Positions 17,124-27,565 of a stretch of DNA of 64,000 nt are shown piece after piece. The notes under the pieces were generated by a model that saw only the letters and a program-made list of their open reading frames with translations, ran no database searches and had not been told where the DNA came from. Both the position numbers and the translations under genes were made by a program. How positions within the stretch are numbered: the stretch's first letter is position 1; each line of letters opens with the position of its first letter. Origin of the DNA: Burkholderia cepacia GG4 (GTDB lineage Bacteria > Pseudomonadota > Gammaproteobacteria > Burkholderiales > Burkholderiaceae); NCBI RefSeq assembly GCF_000292915.1, contig NC_018513.1, forward strand, positions 1,860,001-1,924,000. The letters are read 5' to 3'.

Positions 17124-18308
17124 ATGAATCGCTTCACTTCCTCCGGATGGCGGCTCGCCGCCATCGTCCTGGTCGGGCTGAACCTGCGGCCAGCGCTGGC
17201 CGCGATCGGTCCGCTGCTCGACATGATCCAGCGCGCGACCGGCATCGGCGACGGCGCGGCGAGCCTGCTGACCACGATCCCGATCCTGCTGATGGGCCTG
17301 GGCGCGCTGAGCGCGCGGCGGTTGCAGCGCGCGACGGGTATCGCGGGCGGCGTGTGGCTCGGCGTCGCGCTGATTGGATTCGCGTGCGCGTCGCGCATCG
17401 GCGCGCAGCACGCGTGGCTGCTGCTGGTGAGCGCAGGCTGCGCGGGCATCGGGATCGCGATGGTGCAGGCGTTGCTGCCGGGTTTCGTGAAGGCGCATTT
17501 CGCGACGCGGATCGGCGGCGCGATGGGCGTCTATTCGACGTCGATCATGGGCGGCGCGGTGCTCGCGAGCGTCGTCGCGCCGTTTGCCGCGGCCCGCTGG
17601 GGCTGGCTCGTTGCGCTGGCGGGCTGGGCGCTGCCGGCTGCGCTCGCGGCGCTCGCGTGGCCGCTGGCCAGCCGTGGTGGAGACGCGCCGGCGTCCGGGT
17701 CGATGTCGGCGTCGGTGATGCAGGCACGGCCGTCGCGTTCGCCGCGCGCCTGGCGGCTCGCGGCGTTCTTCGGGATCGCGACGGGCGCCTACACGCTCGT
17801 GCTGGCGTGGCTGCCGCCGTACTACATGCGACTCGGCTGGGCGCCGACCGCAGCCGGCAGCCTGCTCGGCGGCGTGACGCTCGCGGAAGTCGTCGCGGGG
17901 CTGGCGATCTCGGCGACGATCGACCGCCTGCCCGATCGCCGGCCCGCGCTGCACGCGGCGATCGCGTCGCTGCTTGCGGGGTTGCTGACGATGCTGGCTG
18001 CGCCCGAAGCGCTCGCGTTGCCGGCCGCGCTGCTGCTCGGTGCGGGGATCGGCGCGCTGTTTCCGCTGTCGCTGATCGTCACGGTCGACCACGCAGCGAC
18101 GCCGGCCGAAGCTGCATCGCTGACGGGGTTCGTGCAAGGTGTCGGCTACCTGATCGCCGGGTTGTTCCCGTACGCGGCCGGCGTCGTGCGCCAGCATCTC
18201 GCGGACCTGACACCCGCGTGGGTGGCGATGGCGTGCCTGTGCGTCGTGCTGTTCGCGCTGGCGGCCGGGTTTGCCCCGCGCTTCGCACGGCGTGTCGTGC
18301 GTGCGTAG
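17124..18308 (+). CDS. MFS transporter, CynX/YycB-like, under MarR control
   Basis: This 394-residue Major Facilitator protein has about twelve hydrophobic segments, opening with the signature WRLAAIVLVGLNLRPALAAIGPLL seen in the CynX/YycB (cyanate or nitroimidazole) group. A polar loop at about 180-200 separates the two halves. I start at the ATG with GAGGG 9 bases upstream; ATG and GTG codons earlier in the leader overlap the operators. Divergence from a MarR repressor suggests export of a toxic small molecule. The substrate is unknown. Confidence 0.85.
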   Translation: MNRFTSSGWRLAAIVLVGLNLRPALAAIGPLLDMIQRATGIGDGAASLLTTIPILLMGLGALSARRLQRATGIAGGVWLGVALIGFACASRIGAQHAWLLLVSAGCAGIGIAMVQALLPGFVKAHFATRIGGAMGVYSTSIMGGAVLASVVAPFAAARWGWLVALAGWALPAALAALAWPLASRGGDAPASGSMSASVMQARPSRSPRAWRLAAFFGIATGAYTLVLAWLPPYYMRLGWAPTAAGSLLGGVTLAEVVAGLAISATIDRLPDRRPALHAAIASLLAGLLTMLAAPEALALPAALLLGAGIGALFPLSLIVTVDHAATPAEAASLTGFVQGVGYLIAGLFPYAAGVVRQHLADLTPAWVAMACLCVVLFALAAGFAPRFARRVVRA

Positions 18309-18323
18309 GCAGCCGGCCGCGCG

Positions 18324-18717
18324 TCAGCCGCCCGCTTCCCGCTCCGCCACGTAGCGTCGATAGGCGCGCTCCGACGGGCACCGCCGCAAGTCGCACGCCG
18401 CTTCGTCGCACCGCCGGCACACGCGGATCGCATTCTGCATGTCGTCGGCCAGTGCGCCGATCAGCTGCTCGCAGATCGGCATCAACTGCGCGCATTGCTC
18501 GGGCGTCAACCTGCGCGTGAGATCCGCGATCGCCGCGCCGCGCGCGGCCAGCACCTGCTGCATCGCGTCGTGCCCGGCCTCGGTCAGCGTCAGTACGACC
18601 GTCTGCTTGTCGTCGTGCGACGAACCCCGCCTGCGCCATCCGCTCCTCGGCGAATCGGCGCCGCAGGTCTGCTTCGTCGGCGGTGCGATCACGATCGGCG
18701 CGGCGCGCTACACGCAC
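18324..18717 (-). pseudogene. 5'-truncated, possibly frameshifted MarR-family remnant
   Basis: The C-terminal half of a MarR protein is clear: DDKQTVVLTLTEAGHDAM is the wing and linker, followed by dimerisation helices and the Cys-rich tail CRRCDEAACDLRRC found in some family members. The N-terminal half with the recognition helix is missing. A stretch reading RMAQAGFVARR lies in another frame directly before DDKQT (junction near 18625), suggesting a frameshift as well as truncation. The longest single frame (18324-18692, GTG start) gives 122 residues with a nonsense-like N-terminus. It lies 43 bases beyond the cobM stop on the same strand. Confidence 0.5.
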
Positions 18718-18759
18718 CGGCGCGAACGCCGTGCCGAACGCCGGCGGGCGCGTGCGTGA

Positions 18760-19488
18760 TCAGCCCGCCCCCGCGTACAGCGTCGAATCCGCGAACCCTT
18801 CCGCATCGAGCACGCGTCCGATCAGGATCAGCGCGGTGCGCTCGATCCGCGTGCCCTGCACCTTGCCGACGATGTCGGCCAGCGTGCCGGTCACGCGTTC
18901 CTCGTCGGGCCAGCTCGCGCGATAGATCACGGCGACCGGGCAGTCGGGCCCGTAATGCGGCAGCACTTCGTCGACGATCCGCGCGAGATGGCGCACGCCG
19001 AGATGAATCGCGAGCGTCGCGCGATGCGCGGCGAGCGAGCCGAGCGCTTCGCCTTCCGGCATCGTCGTCTTGCCCGCGAAGCGCGTGAGGATCACCGTCT
19101 GCGCGACGCCGGGCAGCGTCAGCTCGACGCCGAGCGTCGCCGCGCACGCGGCGGTGGCCGTCACGCCCGGCACGATTTCATACGGAATCCCGAGCGCTTT
19201 CAGCCGCCGGATCTGCTCGCCGATCGCCCCGTACAGCGACGGATCGCCCGAGTGCACGCGCGCGACGTCCTGCCCTTTCGCATCCGCATCGGCGAGCAGC
19301 GCGACGATCGCGTCGAGGTCGAGCTCGGCGGTATTGACGACCTGCTCCGCGCGATGGCCGTCGAGCACGGCCGTCGGCACGAGCGAGCCTGCATACAGGA
19401 TCACCGGGCACGTGCGCACGAGGCGCTGGCCCTTCACCGTGATCAGCTCCGGGTCGCCGGGGCCCGCGCCGATGAAATACACCGTCAT
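18760..19488 (-). CDS. cobM: Precorrin-4 C11-methyltransferase
   Basis: This 242-residue SAM-dependent methyltransferase adds the methyl group at C11 of precorrin-4 in corrin ring synthesis. Family motifs are the N-terminal GAGPGDPELITVKG, RVHSGDPSLYGA at about 77-88 and the EIVPGVTA loop. Length is normal. It is the last gene of the minus-strand operon cobL-cbiD-cobK-cobM, 43 bases after cobK. Confidence 0.93.
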   Translation of the reverse strand: MTVYFIGAGPGDPELITVKGQRLVRTCPVILYAGSLVPTAVLDGHRAEQVVNTAELDLDAIVALLADADAKGQDVARVHSGDPSLYGAIGEQIRRLKALGIPYEIVPGVTATAACAATLGVELTLPGVAQTVILTRFAGKTTMPEGEALGSLAAHRATLAIHLGVRHLARIVDEVLPHYGPDCPVAVIYRASWPDEERVTGTLADIVGKVQGTRIERTALILIGRVLDAEGFADSTLYAGAG

Positions 19489-19531
19489 CGAAAAATCTCC
19501 GTCAATTCATTGTGCAGCCGCTCGCGCGGCA

Positions 19532-20263
19532 TCATGCGCGCGCGGCCGGATCGAGCGCGTCTAGCAGCGCGGCGGCCGAGTCGAACCGGCGATCGGCGTC
19601 GGGCAGCGGCGGCCGGCGCAGCATCACGACCGGCAGCCTGCGTTCGCGCGCGACGTCGAGCTTGGCCTCGGTCGCGGCGCCGCCGCTGTTCTTGCTGACG
19701 ACGACGTCGATGCCCGCGAGCGCGAATAGCGCGCGTTCGCCGTCGAGCGTGAACGGCCCGCGCGCGGCGACGATCTGCGCGCGCGCGTTGCCAGGGTGCG
19801 GATCGAGACAGCGCACCAGCCAGAACTGGTGCGGCGGGATCTCGTCGAGGTGTGCGAGCGGTTCGCGGCCGAGTGTGAACAGCGGCCGCCGGAACGGCGC
19901 GAGCGCGGCTGCAATGCCGGCCCAGTCGTCGACCATTCGCCAGTCGTCGCCGGAGCCCGGTGTCCACGCCGCGCGGCGCAGCGCCCACAGTGGCACGCCC
20001 GCGTCGCGCGCGGCCGCCGCCGCGTTCGCGCTGATTTGCGCGGCGTACGGATGCGTCGCGTCGATCACGAGGCCGATGTCGGCACTGCGCAGATACGCGG
20101 CGAGCCCGGCCGCACCGCCGAAACCGCCGACGCGCACGTCGCAGTGCAAGTCGTCGGGCACCTTGCCGAGGCCCGCGAGGCTATAGACGTGCCCCGGGCC
20201 GAGCACGCGAGCGATCTTCAGCGCGTCGCCGGTACCGCCGAGCAGCAGGATACGCGCGCTCAT
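19532..20263 (-). CDS. cobK: Precorrin-6A reductase
   Basis: This 243-residue reductase uses NADPH to reduce precorrin-6A to 6B. It has the nucleotide-binding start [14 protein letters not shown] and the family motif [13 protein letters not shown] at about 66-78. Its ATG overlaps the stop of cbiD by 4 bases (ATGA), so translation is coupled. In a CbiD-containing pathway the true substrate may be the cobalt-free or cobalt form; the gene symbol follows the aerobic set around it. Confidence 0.92.
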   Translation of the reverse strand: MSARILLLGGTGDALKIARVLGPGHVYSLAGLGKVPDDLHCDVRVGGFGGAAGLAAYLRSADIGLVIDATHPYAAQISANAAAAARDAGVPLWALRRAAWTPGSGDDWRMVDDWAGIAAALAPFRRPLFTLGREPLAHLDEIPPHQFWLVRCLDPHPGNARAQIVAARGPFTLDGERALFALAGIDVVVSKNSGGAATEAKLDVARERRLPVVMLRRPPLPDADRRFDSAAALLDALDPAARA

Positions 20264-21348
20264 CGTGCGCGCCCGACGAAACGGCCCTGCCGGTCGATCG
20301 CGAACATCTCGACGGCGACCGACGCCGGCACGATGTCGCGCGCGACCCGCAGCGCCTGCGCGCAGACGAGATCGCCGAGCGGCACGCCGTCGGCCTGCGC
20401 GAGCTTCAGCGCTTCCTGGCTGGTGTTCGCCGCGCGCATCGCGGCCTGCAGCGCCTCGCTCGCGCCGGCCTCGGCCGCCCACTGCGCGAGCAGCGGCAGG
20501 TCGATGCTCGAATGGCGGCTGTGCAGGTCGAGATGGCCGGCCGCGAGCTTGCTGAGCTTGCCGAAACCGCCGCACATCGACAGGCGTGCGATCGGCGCGC
20601 GACGCAGGTGCTTGAGCACCGCACCGGCGAAATCGCCCATCTCGATCAGCGCCATGTCGGGCAGGCCGTAGTGCGCGCGCATCGCATCCTCGCTCGCGTT
20701 GCCGGTGCACGCGGCGATGTGCGCGATGCCGTTCGCGCGTGCGACGTCGATGCCCTGATGGATCGACGCGATATACGCGGAGCACGAGAACGGCCGCACG
20801 ATGCCGGTCGTGCCGAGGATCGACAACCCGCCGACGATGCCGAGGCGCGGGTTCATCGTCTTCAGCGCGAGCGCCTCGCCGCCCTCCACGCCGATCGTCA
20901 CGTCGAAGCCGCCTGCATAGCCGTATTCGGCTGCGAGCGCGTCGAGGTGGGTGGTCATCATCTGGCGCGGCACCGGATTGATCGCGGGTTCGCCGACCGG
21001 CAGCGTGAGCCCCGCGCGCGTGACCGTGCCGACGCCCGGCCCCGCATGAAAGCGCACGCCGGGCGTGGCGGCGAGCGCGACGCGCGCAAAGATCAGCGCG
21101 CCGTGCGTGACGTCCGGATCGTCGCCGGCGTCCTTGATGGTGCCGGCCTCGGCGCCGTCCGCCGTGATCCGGCAGAACTCGAGCCGCATCATCACGCGCT
21201 GCCCCTTCGGCAGCACGATCTCGACCGCATCGTCTGCGTGGCCGGCGAGCAGCAGGCGCGCGGCGGCGAGCGACGTCGCGGTCGCGCAGCTGCCGGTCGT
21301 ATAGCCGAACCGCAGCGGTGCCGGTTGTTCGGGGGTTTCGTCGCGCAT
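20260..21348 (-). CDS. cbiD: Precorrin C1-methyltransferase of the CbiD family
   Basis: This 362-residue protein has the CbiD start [16 protein letters not shown] and the later motif [14 protein letters not shown]. CbiD methylates C1 and is best known from the anaerobic pathway; in many aerobic producers it stands in for CobF, which I do not see in this window. It overlaps cobL upstream (TGATG) and cobK downstream (ATGA), the tightest packing in the locus. Confidence 0.92.
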   Translation of the reverse strand: MRDETPEQPAPLRFGYTTGSCATATSLAAARLLLAGHADDAVEIVLPKGQRVMMRLEFCRITADGAEAGTIKDAGDDPDVTHGALIFARVALAATPGVRFHAGPGVGTVTRAGLTLPVGEPAINPVPRQMMTTHLDALAAEYGYAGGFDVTIGVEGGEALALKTMNPRLGIVGGLSILGTTGIVRPFSCSAYIASIHQGIDVARANGIAHIAACTGNASEDAMRAHYGLPDMALIEMGDFAGAVLKHLRRAPIARLSMCGGFGKLSKLAAGHLDLHSRHSSIDLPLLAQWAAEAGASEALQAAMRAANTSQEALKLAQADGVPLGDLVCAQALRVARDIVPASVAVEMFAIDRQGRFVGRAR

Positions 21349-22583
21349 CACGCGAGGTCCGCGATGCCCGTGGCGGCGGGGTCCGGCTTGCGCACGTCGT
21401 ACAGCGTGACGGGCAGCGGCTGCCGCCACGTGTCGAAGCGGCCGAGCGGTTCGGCGTGCGCGAGCGATACGCGCGTGAGCGTGCCGCCATGCGCGTCGCG
21501 CCACGCGGCGAGCGCCAGTTCGCCTTGCAGCGTGACCGCGTTCGCGACGAGCCGGCCGCCGGGCTTCAGTGCCGACCAGCACGCGTCGAGCACGCCGGGC
21601 GCCGTCGCGCCGCCGCCGATGAAGATTGCGTCGGGGGCGGCGAGCCCCGCGAGCGCATCGGGCGCGCGCCCCGCGACGAGTTGCAGGCCCGGCACGCCGA
21701 GCGCGTCGCGGTTGTGTTCGATGAAGCGCTGCCGCTCCGCATGCGACTCAATCGCGATTGCCTGGCACGACGGATGCGCGCGCATCCATTCGATGCCGAT
21801 CGAGCCGCTGCCCGCGCCGACGTCCCACAGCAGTTCGCCGGGCGCGGGGGCAAGACGCCCGAGCGTCAGCGCGCGCATGTCGCGCTTGGTGAGCTGGCCG
21901 TCGTGGCGGTACGCGTCGTCGGGCAGGCCGGGCGTGAGCGCGCGGCGCGGCGCGTCGGGGCCGGCCTGGCAGTCGAGCGCGACGAGATTGAGCGCGGCGG
22001 CGGCTTCGATGTGCCAGTCTTGTGCGAGGCCGTCGATGCGCCGCTCGAGCGGGCCGCCGAGATGTTCGAACACGCTGATGCGCGTTGGGCCGAAGCCGCG
22101 TGCGGTGAGTTCGGCGGCCACCGCGGCCGGCGTGCGGCCGTCGGCGCTCAGCACGAACAGGCGGCGGCCCGGCAGCAGGTGACGCGCCAGCGTCGCGAGC
22201 GGGCGGCCGACCAGCGACACCGCGCCGACGTCCTGCAGCGCCCAGCCGAGCCGCGCGGCCGCCAGCGACAGCGACGACGGCGCGGGCAGCACGCGCCATT
22301 CTTCGGGGGACAGTTCGCGTGCGAGCGTCGCGCCGACGCCGAACAGCATCGGGTCGCCGCTGGCGAGCACGCACACGGCCGAGCCGCGGCGCGCCAGCAG
22401 GCCCGACAGGTCGAACGGCGACGGCCACGCTTCGCGTGCGGCCGCCAGCCGCGCGGGCAGCATGTCGAGGTGCCGCTTCGCGCCGACGACCCGCGTCGCG
22501 TCGAGCAGCGCGCGTCGCGCGCTGCGTCCGAGCCCCGCGTAGCCGTCGTCGCCGATGCCCACTACCGTCAGCCACGCCGTCAT
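21348..22583 (-). CDS. cobL: Precorrin-6Y C5,15-methyltransferase (decarboxylating), fused CbiE-CbiT type
   Basis: This is a 411-residue bifunctional enzyme. The N-terminal half (about 1-200) is a tetrapyrrole methylase ([22 protein letters not shown]), methylating C5. The C-terminal half is a Rossmann methyltransferase with the SAM loop [14 protein letters not shown] at about 245, which methylates C15 and decarboxylates the C12 acetate. The ATG at 22583 is preceded by GGAAGGG. It is the first gene of the minus operon and is divergent from the riboswitch-controlled cobG operon. Confidence 0.93.
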   Translation of the reverse strand: MTAWLTVVGIGDDGYAGLGRSARRALLDATRVVGAKRHLDMLPARLAAAREAWPSPFDLSGLLARRGSAVCVLASGDPMLFGVGATLARELSPEEWRVLPAPSSLSLAAARLGWALQDVGAVSLVGRPLATLARHLLPGRRLFVLSADGRTPAAVAAELTARGFGPTRISVFEHLGGPLERRIDGLAQDWHIEAAAALNLVALDCQAGPDAPRRALTPGLPDDAYRHDGQLTKRDMRALTLGRLAPAPGELLWDVGAGSGSIGIEWMRAHPSCQAIAIESHAERQRFIEHNRDALGVPGLQLVAGRAPDALAGLAAPDAIFIGGGATAPGVLDACWSALKPGGRLVANAVTLQGELALAAWRDAHGGTLTRVSLAHAEPLGRFDTWRQPLPVTLYDVRKPDPAATGIADLA

Positions 22584-22804
22584 GCACCCTTCCCCATCGT
22601 CCGATTCCATCGAGTCGCCGCGCGGCGGCCGGTGAAGGCGCCGGTGCGGCCGTCCGCACTGCGAAAGTCGGCATGGTACCGTGTTCCACCGCGCGTTTCA
22701 TCTGCCGGCCCGCCGATGCCGGACCACGGTGCGTTTCGGTTGCGGCGCGCGGCTCGACGGTCGCGAAGCGCCGTCGAAATCGGGTATCCTACGGCCGTTC
22801 GTTC

Positions 22805-22965
22805 GCCGGTGCCCCTCGGGGCCGAAGAGGGAACACAGGGCGCGCCTCGCGCCGCTGTGGCTGCCCCCGCAACTGTAGACAGCGAGCCGATCTCCCCCTC
22901 ATGCCACTGGTTTCACCGGGAAGGCCGGGAGCGGCGTCGACCTGTCAGCCAGGAGACCTGCCGGC
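22805..22965 (+). ncRNA. Cobalamin riboswitch upstream of cobG
   Basis: The aptamer core is recognisable: GCCGGTGCC at the 5' end, AGAGGGAACACAGGG, the B12 box CTGCCCCCGCAACTGTA (22861 on), GCCACTGG, CCGGGAAGGCCGGGAG, and the 3' strand TCAGCCAGGAGACCTGCCGGC. GCCGG (22805) and CCGGC (22961) can close P1. TATCCT at 22785-22790 is a possible -10 box just upstream. It lies about 100 bases before cobG, so adenosylcobalamin should repress cobG-cobH-cobI-cbiG/cobJ. Confidence 0.9.
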
Positions 22966-23068
22966 CTGAAAGTGCGTGCGTGCCAGTCGGCGTCGGGCGG
23001 GGTGTACCGATGCGTTGGCCGCTGCGCGACACTGCCCTGGTATCCCGTTGAGTTCCGCCCCCGTTTCG

Positions 23069-24448
23069 ATGACTGCGTCGCCCGCCGTGCGCCCGTCGGC
23101 TTGCCCGGGGCTCGTGCGCGTCGTCGCGGCCGCCGACGGCGGACTGTGCCGGATCAAGCTGCCGGGCGGCCGGTTCGACGCACGGCAGGCACGCGCGATC
23201 GCCGCCGCCGCGCGTGCCTACGGCTCCGGCGCGATCGACGCGACCAATCGCGCGAACCTCCAGCTGCGCGGCATCCGCGACGGCGCGGCCGATACGCTGG
23301 CAAGCGCGTTGCTCGATGCGGGCCTCGGCCCGCGCACGTCCCGCGACGATGCCGATGACGACCGGGCCGCGCTCGCCGCGAGCGACGACGTCCGCAACCT
23401 GATGCTCAGCCCGCTCGCCGGGCTCGATCCCGCCGCGCTGCTCGACAGCCGCGCACTCGCCAGCCCGTTGCTCGACATGCTCGCGCGTGAGCCGCGCCGC
23501 GGCGAGCTGTCGCCGAAATTCTCGATCCAGCTCGACGGCGGCGAATCGGTCGCGGCGCTCGATCATCCGCACGACATCTGGCTTGCCGCGTGGCGGCGCG
23601 GTGACGGCGCGGTGCGCATCGCCGCGGGCCTCGCCGGCTGCCCGCCGGTCGCGCCCGACGACCCGCCCGCTGCGATCGACGTCGCGCCGCAGCAGACGAT
23701 CGCGCTCGTGCGCGCGTTGCTGCTCGCGTTCCTCGATCTCGCACCGGCCGACGTCGCGCGGATGCGGACGTTGCTCGCGAGCGGCGGCGAACGCGCATTG
23801 CTCGAGCGCGCGCAGCACTACTTGCCGTTCCCGCTCGGCGCCGATCCGGCGCTGGCCGGCTGGCGGCGCACGCACGCCGATGCCGCACTGCGCTTCGGCG
23901 CGCGGCCGTCGCTCGACGCGGCCCGCTGCAGCGTCGGCGCGCAATTCGCGCTCGGCCGGCTCGACGCGACGCAACTCGAACGACTCGCGGCGCTGGCCGA
24001 AGCCGACGGTGACGGCACGCTGTCGATGACCCCGTGGCAAGGCGTGTTCCTGCACGGCGTGCCGCACGAACGCGCGCCGGCCGTGCTCGACGCGCTCGCG
24101 GCGCTCGGTCTCGTGTGCGCGCTGTCCGACCCGCTTGCGGCGCTGGTCGCCTGCACCGGCAGCGCGGGCTGCGCGAAGTCGCGCGCCGATACGAAACGCG
24201 ATGCGCTCGCGCTTGCCGCGCGCATCGGCCATCCGGTCGACGTGCACCTGACCGGCTGCGAGCGCCATTGCGCGCTGCCGCACGCCGCGACGCACACGCT
24301 CGTCGCGGTGGCACCCGCCCATTACGACCTTTACCGGCGCGACGCCGCCGCGGGCCTCGGCGCCCCGCTCGCGCGCCATCTGACGATTGACCAGGCCGCG
24401 GCCCGACTGACGGGCGCGCGGCACAGCCAGGACACCACCGATGCTTGA
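23069..24448 (+). CDS. cobG: Precorrin-3B synthase (oxygen-dependent)
   Basis: This 459-residue enzyme is related to sulfite/nitrite reductases and uses O2 to hydroxylate C20 and form the ring-A lactone of precorrin-3B. The NRANLQLRGI segment at about 66-75 is typical, as is the 4Fe-4S/siroheme cysteine pattern CTGSAGC then TGCERHC near 363-400. The presence of cobG marks the aerobic route. I start at the ATG at 23069, about 100 bases after the riboswitch; a TTG 21 bases upstream is possible. It overlaps cobH by 8 bases. Confidence 0.9.
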   Translation: MTASPAVRPSACPGLVRVVAAADGGLCRIKLPGGRFDARQARAIAAAARAYGSGAIDATNRANLQLRGIRDGAADTLASALLDAGLGPRTSRDDADDDRAALAASDDVRNLMLSPLAGLDPAALLDSRALASPLLDMLAREPRRGELSPKFSIQLDGGESVAALDHPHDIWLAAWRRGDGAVRIAAGLAGCPPVAPDDPPAAIDVAPQQTIALVRALLLAFLDLAPADVARMRTLLASGGERALLERAQHYLPFPLGADPALAGWRRTHADAALRFGARPSLDAARCSVGAQFALGRLDATQLERLAALAEADGDGTLSMTPWQGVFLHGVPHERAPAVLDALAALGLVCALSDPLAALVACTGSAGCAKSRADTKRDALALAARIGHPVDVHLTGCERHCALPHAATHTLVAVAPAHYDLYRRDAAAGLGAPLARHLTIDQAAARLTGARHSQDTTDA

Positions 24449-25067
24449 CTACATTCGCGACGGGCAGGAAATCTACCGCCAGTCGTTCGCGACGATCCGC
24501 GCCGAGGCCGACCTGTCGCAGGTTCCGCCCGATCTCGAGAAACTCGCGGTGCGCGTGATCCACGCGTGCGGGATGGTCGATGTCGTCTACGACCTGCGGT
24601 TTTCGGCGGGTGCCGGCACGGCGGGCCGCACGGCGCTCGCGGCCGGCGCGCCGATCCTGTGCGACGCGAGGATGGTCGCCGAAGGCATTACGCGCGCGCG
24701 GCTGCCGGCCGGCAATCGCGTGATCTGCACGCTCGGCGAGCCGGCGGTGCCCGACCTCGCGCGGCAGCTCGGCAACACGCGCTCGGCCGCGGCGCTCGAA
24801 CTGTGGCGCCCGCATCTGGCGGGCAGCGTCGTCGTGATCGGCAATGCGCCGACCGCGCTGTTCCACCTGCTCGACATGATCGACGCCGGCGCGCCGCGCC
24901 CCGCGCTGATCCTCGGCTTCCCGGTCGGCTTCATCGGCGCGGCCGAATCGAAGGCGATGCTCGACGCCGACAGCCGCGGCGTGCCGTACGTCGCGCTGCT
25001 CGGCCGGCGCGGTGGCAGCGCGATGGCGGCCGCCGCGGTCAACGCGCTCGCGACGGAGGCCGAATGA
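24441..25067 (+). CDS. cobH: Precorrin-8X methylmutase
   Basis: This 208-residue cytoplasmic isomerase moves the C11 methyl to C12, turning precorrin-8X into hydrogenobyrinate. The start [14 protein letters not shown], the catalytic His in [10 protein letters not shown] (about 43), [10 protein letters not shown] and [11 protein letters not shown] are family features. It overlaps cobG at its start and cobI at its end, so it is translationally coupled on both sides. Confidence 0.93.
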   Translation: MLDYIRDGQEIYRQSFATIRAEADLSQVPPDLEKLAVRVIHACGMVDVVYDLRFSAGAGTAGRTALAAGAPILCDARMVAEGITRARLPAGNRVICTLGEPAVPDLARQLGNTRSAAALELWRPHLAGSVVVIGNAPTALFHLLDMIDAGAPRPALILGFPVGFIGAAESKAMLDADSRGVPYVALLGRRGGSAMAAAAVNALATEAE

Positions 25068-25798
25068 CGGCCCCGCGCGGACGCCTGTTCGGGGTCGGCG
25101 TCGGCCCCGGCGACCCTGAACTGATGACGATCAAGGCGCTGCGCGTGCTGCAGGCCGCGCCGGTGGTCGCGTATTTCGTCGCGAAGGGCAAAAAAGGCAA
25201 TGCGTACGGGATCGTCGAGGCGCACCTGCTCGATGCGCAGACGCAACTGCCGCTCGTCTACCCGGTGACAACCGAGGCACTGCCGCCGCCGCTCTGCTAC
25301 GAGACCGTGATCGCGGATTTCTACGACACGGCGGCCGAGATCGTCGCGGCGCATCTCGACGCGGGGCGCGACGTCGCGGTGATCTGCGAAGGCGACCCGT
25401 TCTTCTACGGGTCGTACATGTACCTGCACGATCGCCTCGCGCCGCGCTACGACACCGAAGTCATTCCGGGCGTGTGCGCGATGCTCGGCGGCACGGCCGT
25501 GCTGGGCCAGCCGCTCGTCTACCGCAACCAGAGCCTGTCGGTGCTGTCCGGCGTGCTGCCGGAGGACGAACTGCGCACGCGACTCGCACAGGCCGACGCG
25601 GCCGTCGTGATGAAGCTCGGCCGCAACTTCGACAAGGTACGGCGCGTGCTCGACGAACTGGGGCTTGCGAAGCGCGCGCTGTACGTCGAGCGCGCGACGA
25701 TGGCGGCCCAGCGCATCGTGCCGCTCGACCAGGTCGATCCGATGGCGTCGCCGTATTTCTCGCTGCTCGTCGTGCCGGGGGAAAAATGGCAAGGATGA
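25064..25798 (+). CDS. cobI: Precorrin-2 C20-methyltransferase
   Basis: This 244-residue tetrapyrrole methylase uses SAM to make precorrin-3A. Motifs are [18 protein letters not shown] at the N-terminus, [13 protein letters not shown] at about 106-118 and VIPGVCAM. The ATG overlaps the cobH stop (ATGA) and its own stop overlaps the next start in the same way. Confidence 0.93.
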   Translation: MTAPRGRLFGVGVGPGDPELMTIKALRVLQAAPVVAYFVAKGKKGNAYGIVEAHLLDAQTQLPLVYPVTTEALPPPLCYETVIADFYDTAAEIVAAHLDAGRDVAVICEGDPFFYGSYMYLHDRLAPRYDTEVIPGVCAMLGGTAVLGQPLVYRNQSLSVLSGVLPEDELRTRLAQADAAVVMKLGRNFDKVRRVLDELGLAKRALYVERATMAAQRIVPLDQVDPMASPYFSLLVVPGEKWQG

Positions 25799-27522
25799 CG
25801 ACTCCGCCCTCGATCGTGATTCTCGGCGCGGGCGCGCTCGACACCGCGCGGCGCATCCAGGCGCGCTATCCGGGCGCCCGCGTGCACGGGCTCGCGTCGC
25901 GCGTCGACGCCGACGTGCCGTTCGACGATCTCGGCACGCACCTGCGCGAGCTCTACGCGCGCGGCCTGCCGATCGTCGCGCTGTGCGCGGCCGGCATCGT
26001 GATCCGTTGCGTCGCGCCGGCGCTGGCCGACAAGGGTGTCGAGCCGCCCGTGCTCGCGGTCGCGGAAGACGGTTCGGCCGTCGTGCCGCTGCTCGGCGGA
26101 CTGACGGGCGTCAACGCGATTGCGCGCGAAATCGCCGCATGCCTCGGCGTCGCGCCGGCGCTCACGACGAGCGGCGAGCTGCGCTTCGGCGCCTGCGTGC
26201 TCAATCCGCCCGAAGGCTATGCGCTCGCCGATCTTGCGCAAGGCAAGCGCTTCGTGTCCGACCTGCTTGCGGGCGCGGCCACGCGCATCGACGGCGCGGC
26301 GCCGTGGCTCGACGACGTCGCGCTGCCGCGCGACGCCGCGGCAGCGCATGCGATTCGCGTGACGCCCGAGGCGTGGCGCGGTGCGCGCGATGAACTCGTG
26401 ATCCATCCGCGCAGCGTGGTGGTCGGCATCGACGCGCGTGGCGTGCGGGCCGACGCGGCGCCGTCGCTGGCTGCGCGCATCGAAGCGCTGCTCGATGCAC
26501 AGGGCCTCGCGCGGCTGGCGCTGGCCGCGCTGGTCGCGCCGGCGACGTTGCTCGGCGATGCGCAGCTGGAAGAGGCGGCGCAAACGCTCGGCGTGCCGTT
26601 GCGCTTCACCGATGTCGGTGACGCTGAAGATGACGCCGGCGATACCGATGCCGCCGCGCTGCTCGGCCGCACATTACGCGTCGCACACACACTGCGTGCG
26701 GCCGCGGACGGGCTTGCCTGCGCGGTCGCTTCGCATCCGGTCGATCCCGCCGCGCTCGGCCGTGCTCGCGGCCGCCTGACGGTATTGGGCCTCGGCCCGG
26801 GCGATGCCGCGTGGCTCACGCCCGCCGCGCGCGCCGCGCTCGCGGACGCGACCGACATCCTCGGCTACACGACCTACGTGACGATGGCCGGCCCGTTCCG
26901 CGCGGACCAGCGCGTGCACGGCACCGACAATCGCGAGGAAATGCAGCGCGCGCGCCATGCGTTCGAACTGGCGGCCGCGGGCCGGCGCGTCGCGGTGGTG
27001 TCGTCGGGCGACCCGGGCGTGTTCGCGATGGCCGCGGCCGTGCTGGAGGCGCTCGACGAAGCGCGCGACCCGCACTGGGTGGCGGTCGAGCTGCGCGTGG
27101 AGCCCGGCGTATCGGCGTCGCTCGCCACCGCCGCGCAGGCCGGCGCACCGCTCGGCCACGATTTCTGCGCGATCTCGCTGTCGGACAACCTGAAGCCGTG
27201 GGACGTGATCGAGACGCGCCTGCGCCATGCGGCGCAAGCCGATCTCGTGATGGCGTTTTATAACCCGATCTCGCGTGCACGGCCGTGGCAGCTCGATCGC
27301 GCGCTCGATGTCGTGCGCGCGCACCGCGCGGCCGACACGGTCGTCGTGCTTGGCCGCGACATCGGCCGGCCCGGCGCGACGCTGGCAACGACGACGCTCG
27401 GTGCGTTGCGCAGCGACCAGGTGGACATGCGCACGATGGTGATCGTCGGTTCGTCGACGACGCGGCGCTTCGCGATCGGTGGCGGCCGCGAGTGGGTCTA
27501 TACGCCGCGCTGGTATCGCTGA
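25795..27522 (+). CDS. cobJ: CbiG-CobJ fusion: C17-methyltransferase with CbiG/CobE-like N-terminus
   Basis: This is a 575-residue two-part protein. Residues 1 to about 320 are CbiG-like, with an N-terminal region ([31 protein letters not shown]), a middle part and a CbiG-C/CobE-type region. CbiG opens the ring-A lactone and releases the C2 fragment in the anaerobic route. Residues from about 327 are CobJ, precorrin-3B C17-methyltransferase: [38 protein letters not shown]. The two steps are consecutive ring-contraction chemistry, so fusion makes sense. I use the ATG overlapping the cobI stop (ATGA); an ATG 9 bases earlier behind GGGGGAAA is equally possible. Confidence 0.92.
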   Translation: MTTPPSIVILGAGALDTARRIQARYPGARVHGLASRVDADVPFDDLGTHLRELYARGLPIVALCAAGIVIRCVAPALADKGVEPPVLAVAEDGSAVVPLLGGLTGVNAIAREIAACLGVAPALTTSGELRFGACVLNPPEGYALADLAQGKRFVSDLLAGAATRIDGAAPWLDDVALPRDAAAAHAIRVTPEAWRGARDELVIHPRSVVVGIDARGVRADAAPSLAARIEALLDAQGLARLALAALVAPATLLGDAQLEEAAQTLGVPLRFTDVGDAEDDAGDTDAAALLGRTLRVAHTLRAAADGLACAVASHPVDPAALGRARGRLTVLGLGPGDAAWLTPAARAALADATDILGYTTYVTMAGPFRADQRVHGTDNREEMQRARHAFELAAAGRRVAVVSSGDPGVFAMAAAVLEALDEARDPHWVAVELRVEPGVSASLATAAQAGAPLGHDFCAISLSDNLKPWDVIETRLRHAAQADLVMAFYNPISRARPWQLDRALDVVRAHRAADTVVVLGRDIGRPGATLATTTLGALRSDQVDMRTMVIVGSSTTRRFAIGGGREWVYTPRWYR

Positions 27523-27565
27523 CGGCCGGCGTACCGGCGTGCCCCGCGCGGTGCGGCAGGTGGCG

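Noticed and set aside
22584..22780. A second riboswitch on the minus strand in front of cobL
   Set aside because: I searched the minus strand for the B12 box and the GCCACTGG element and found neither.
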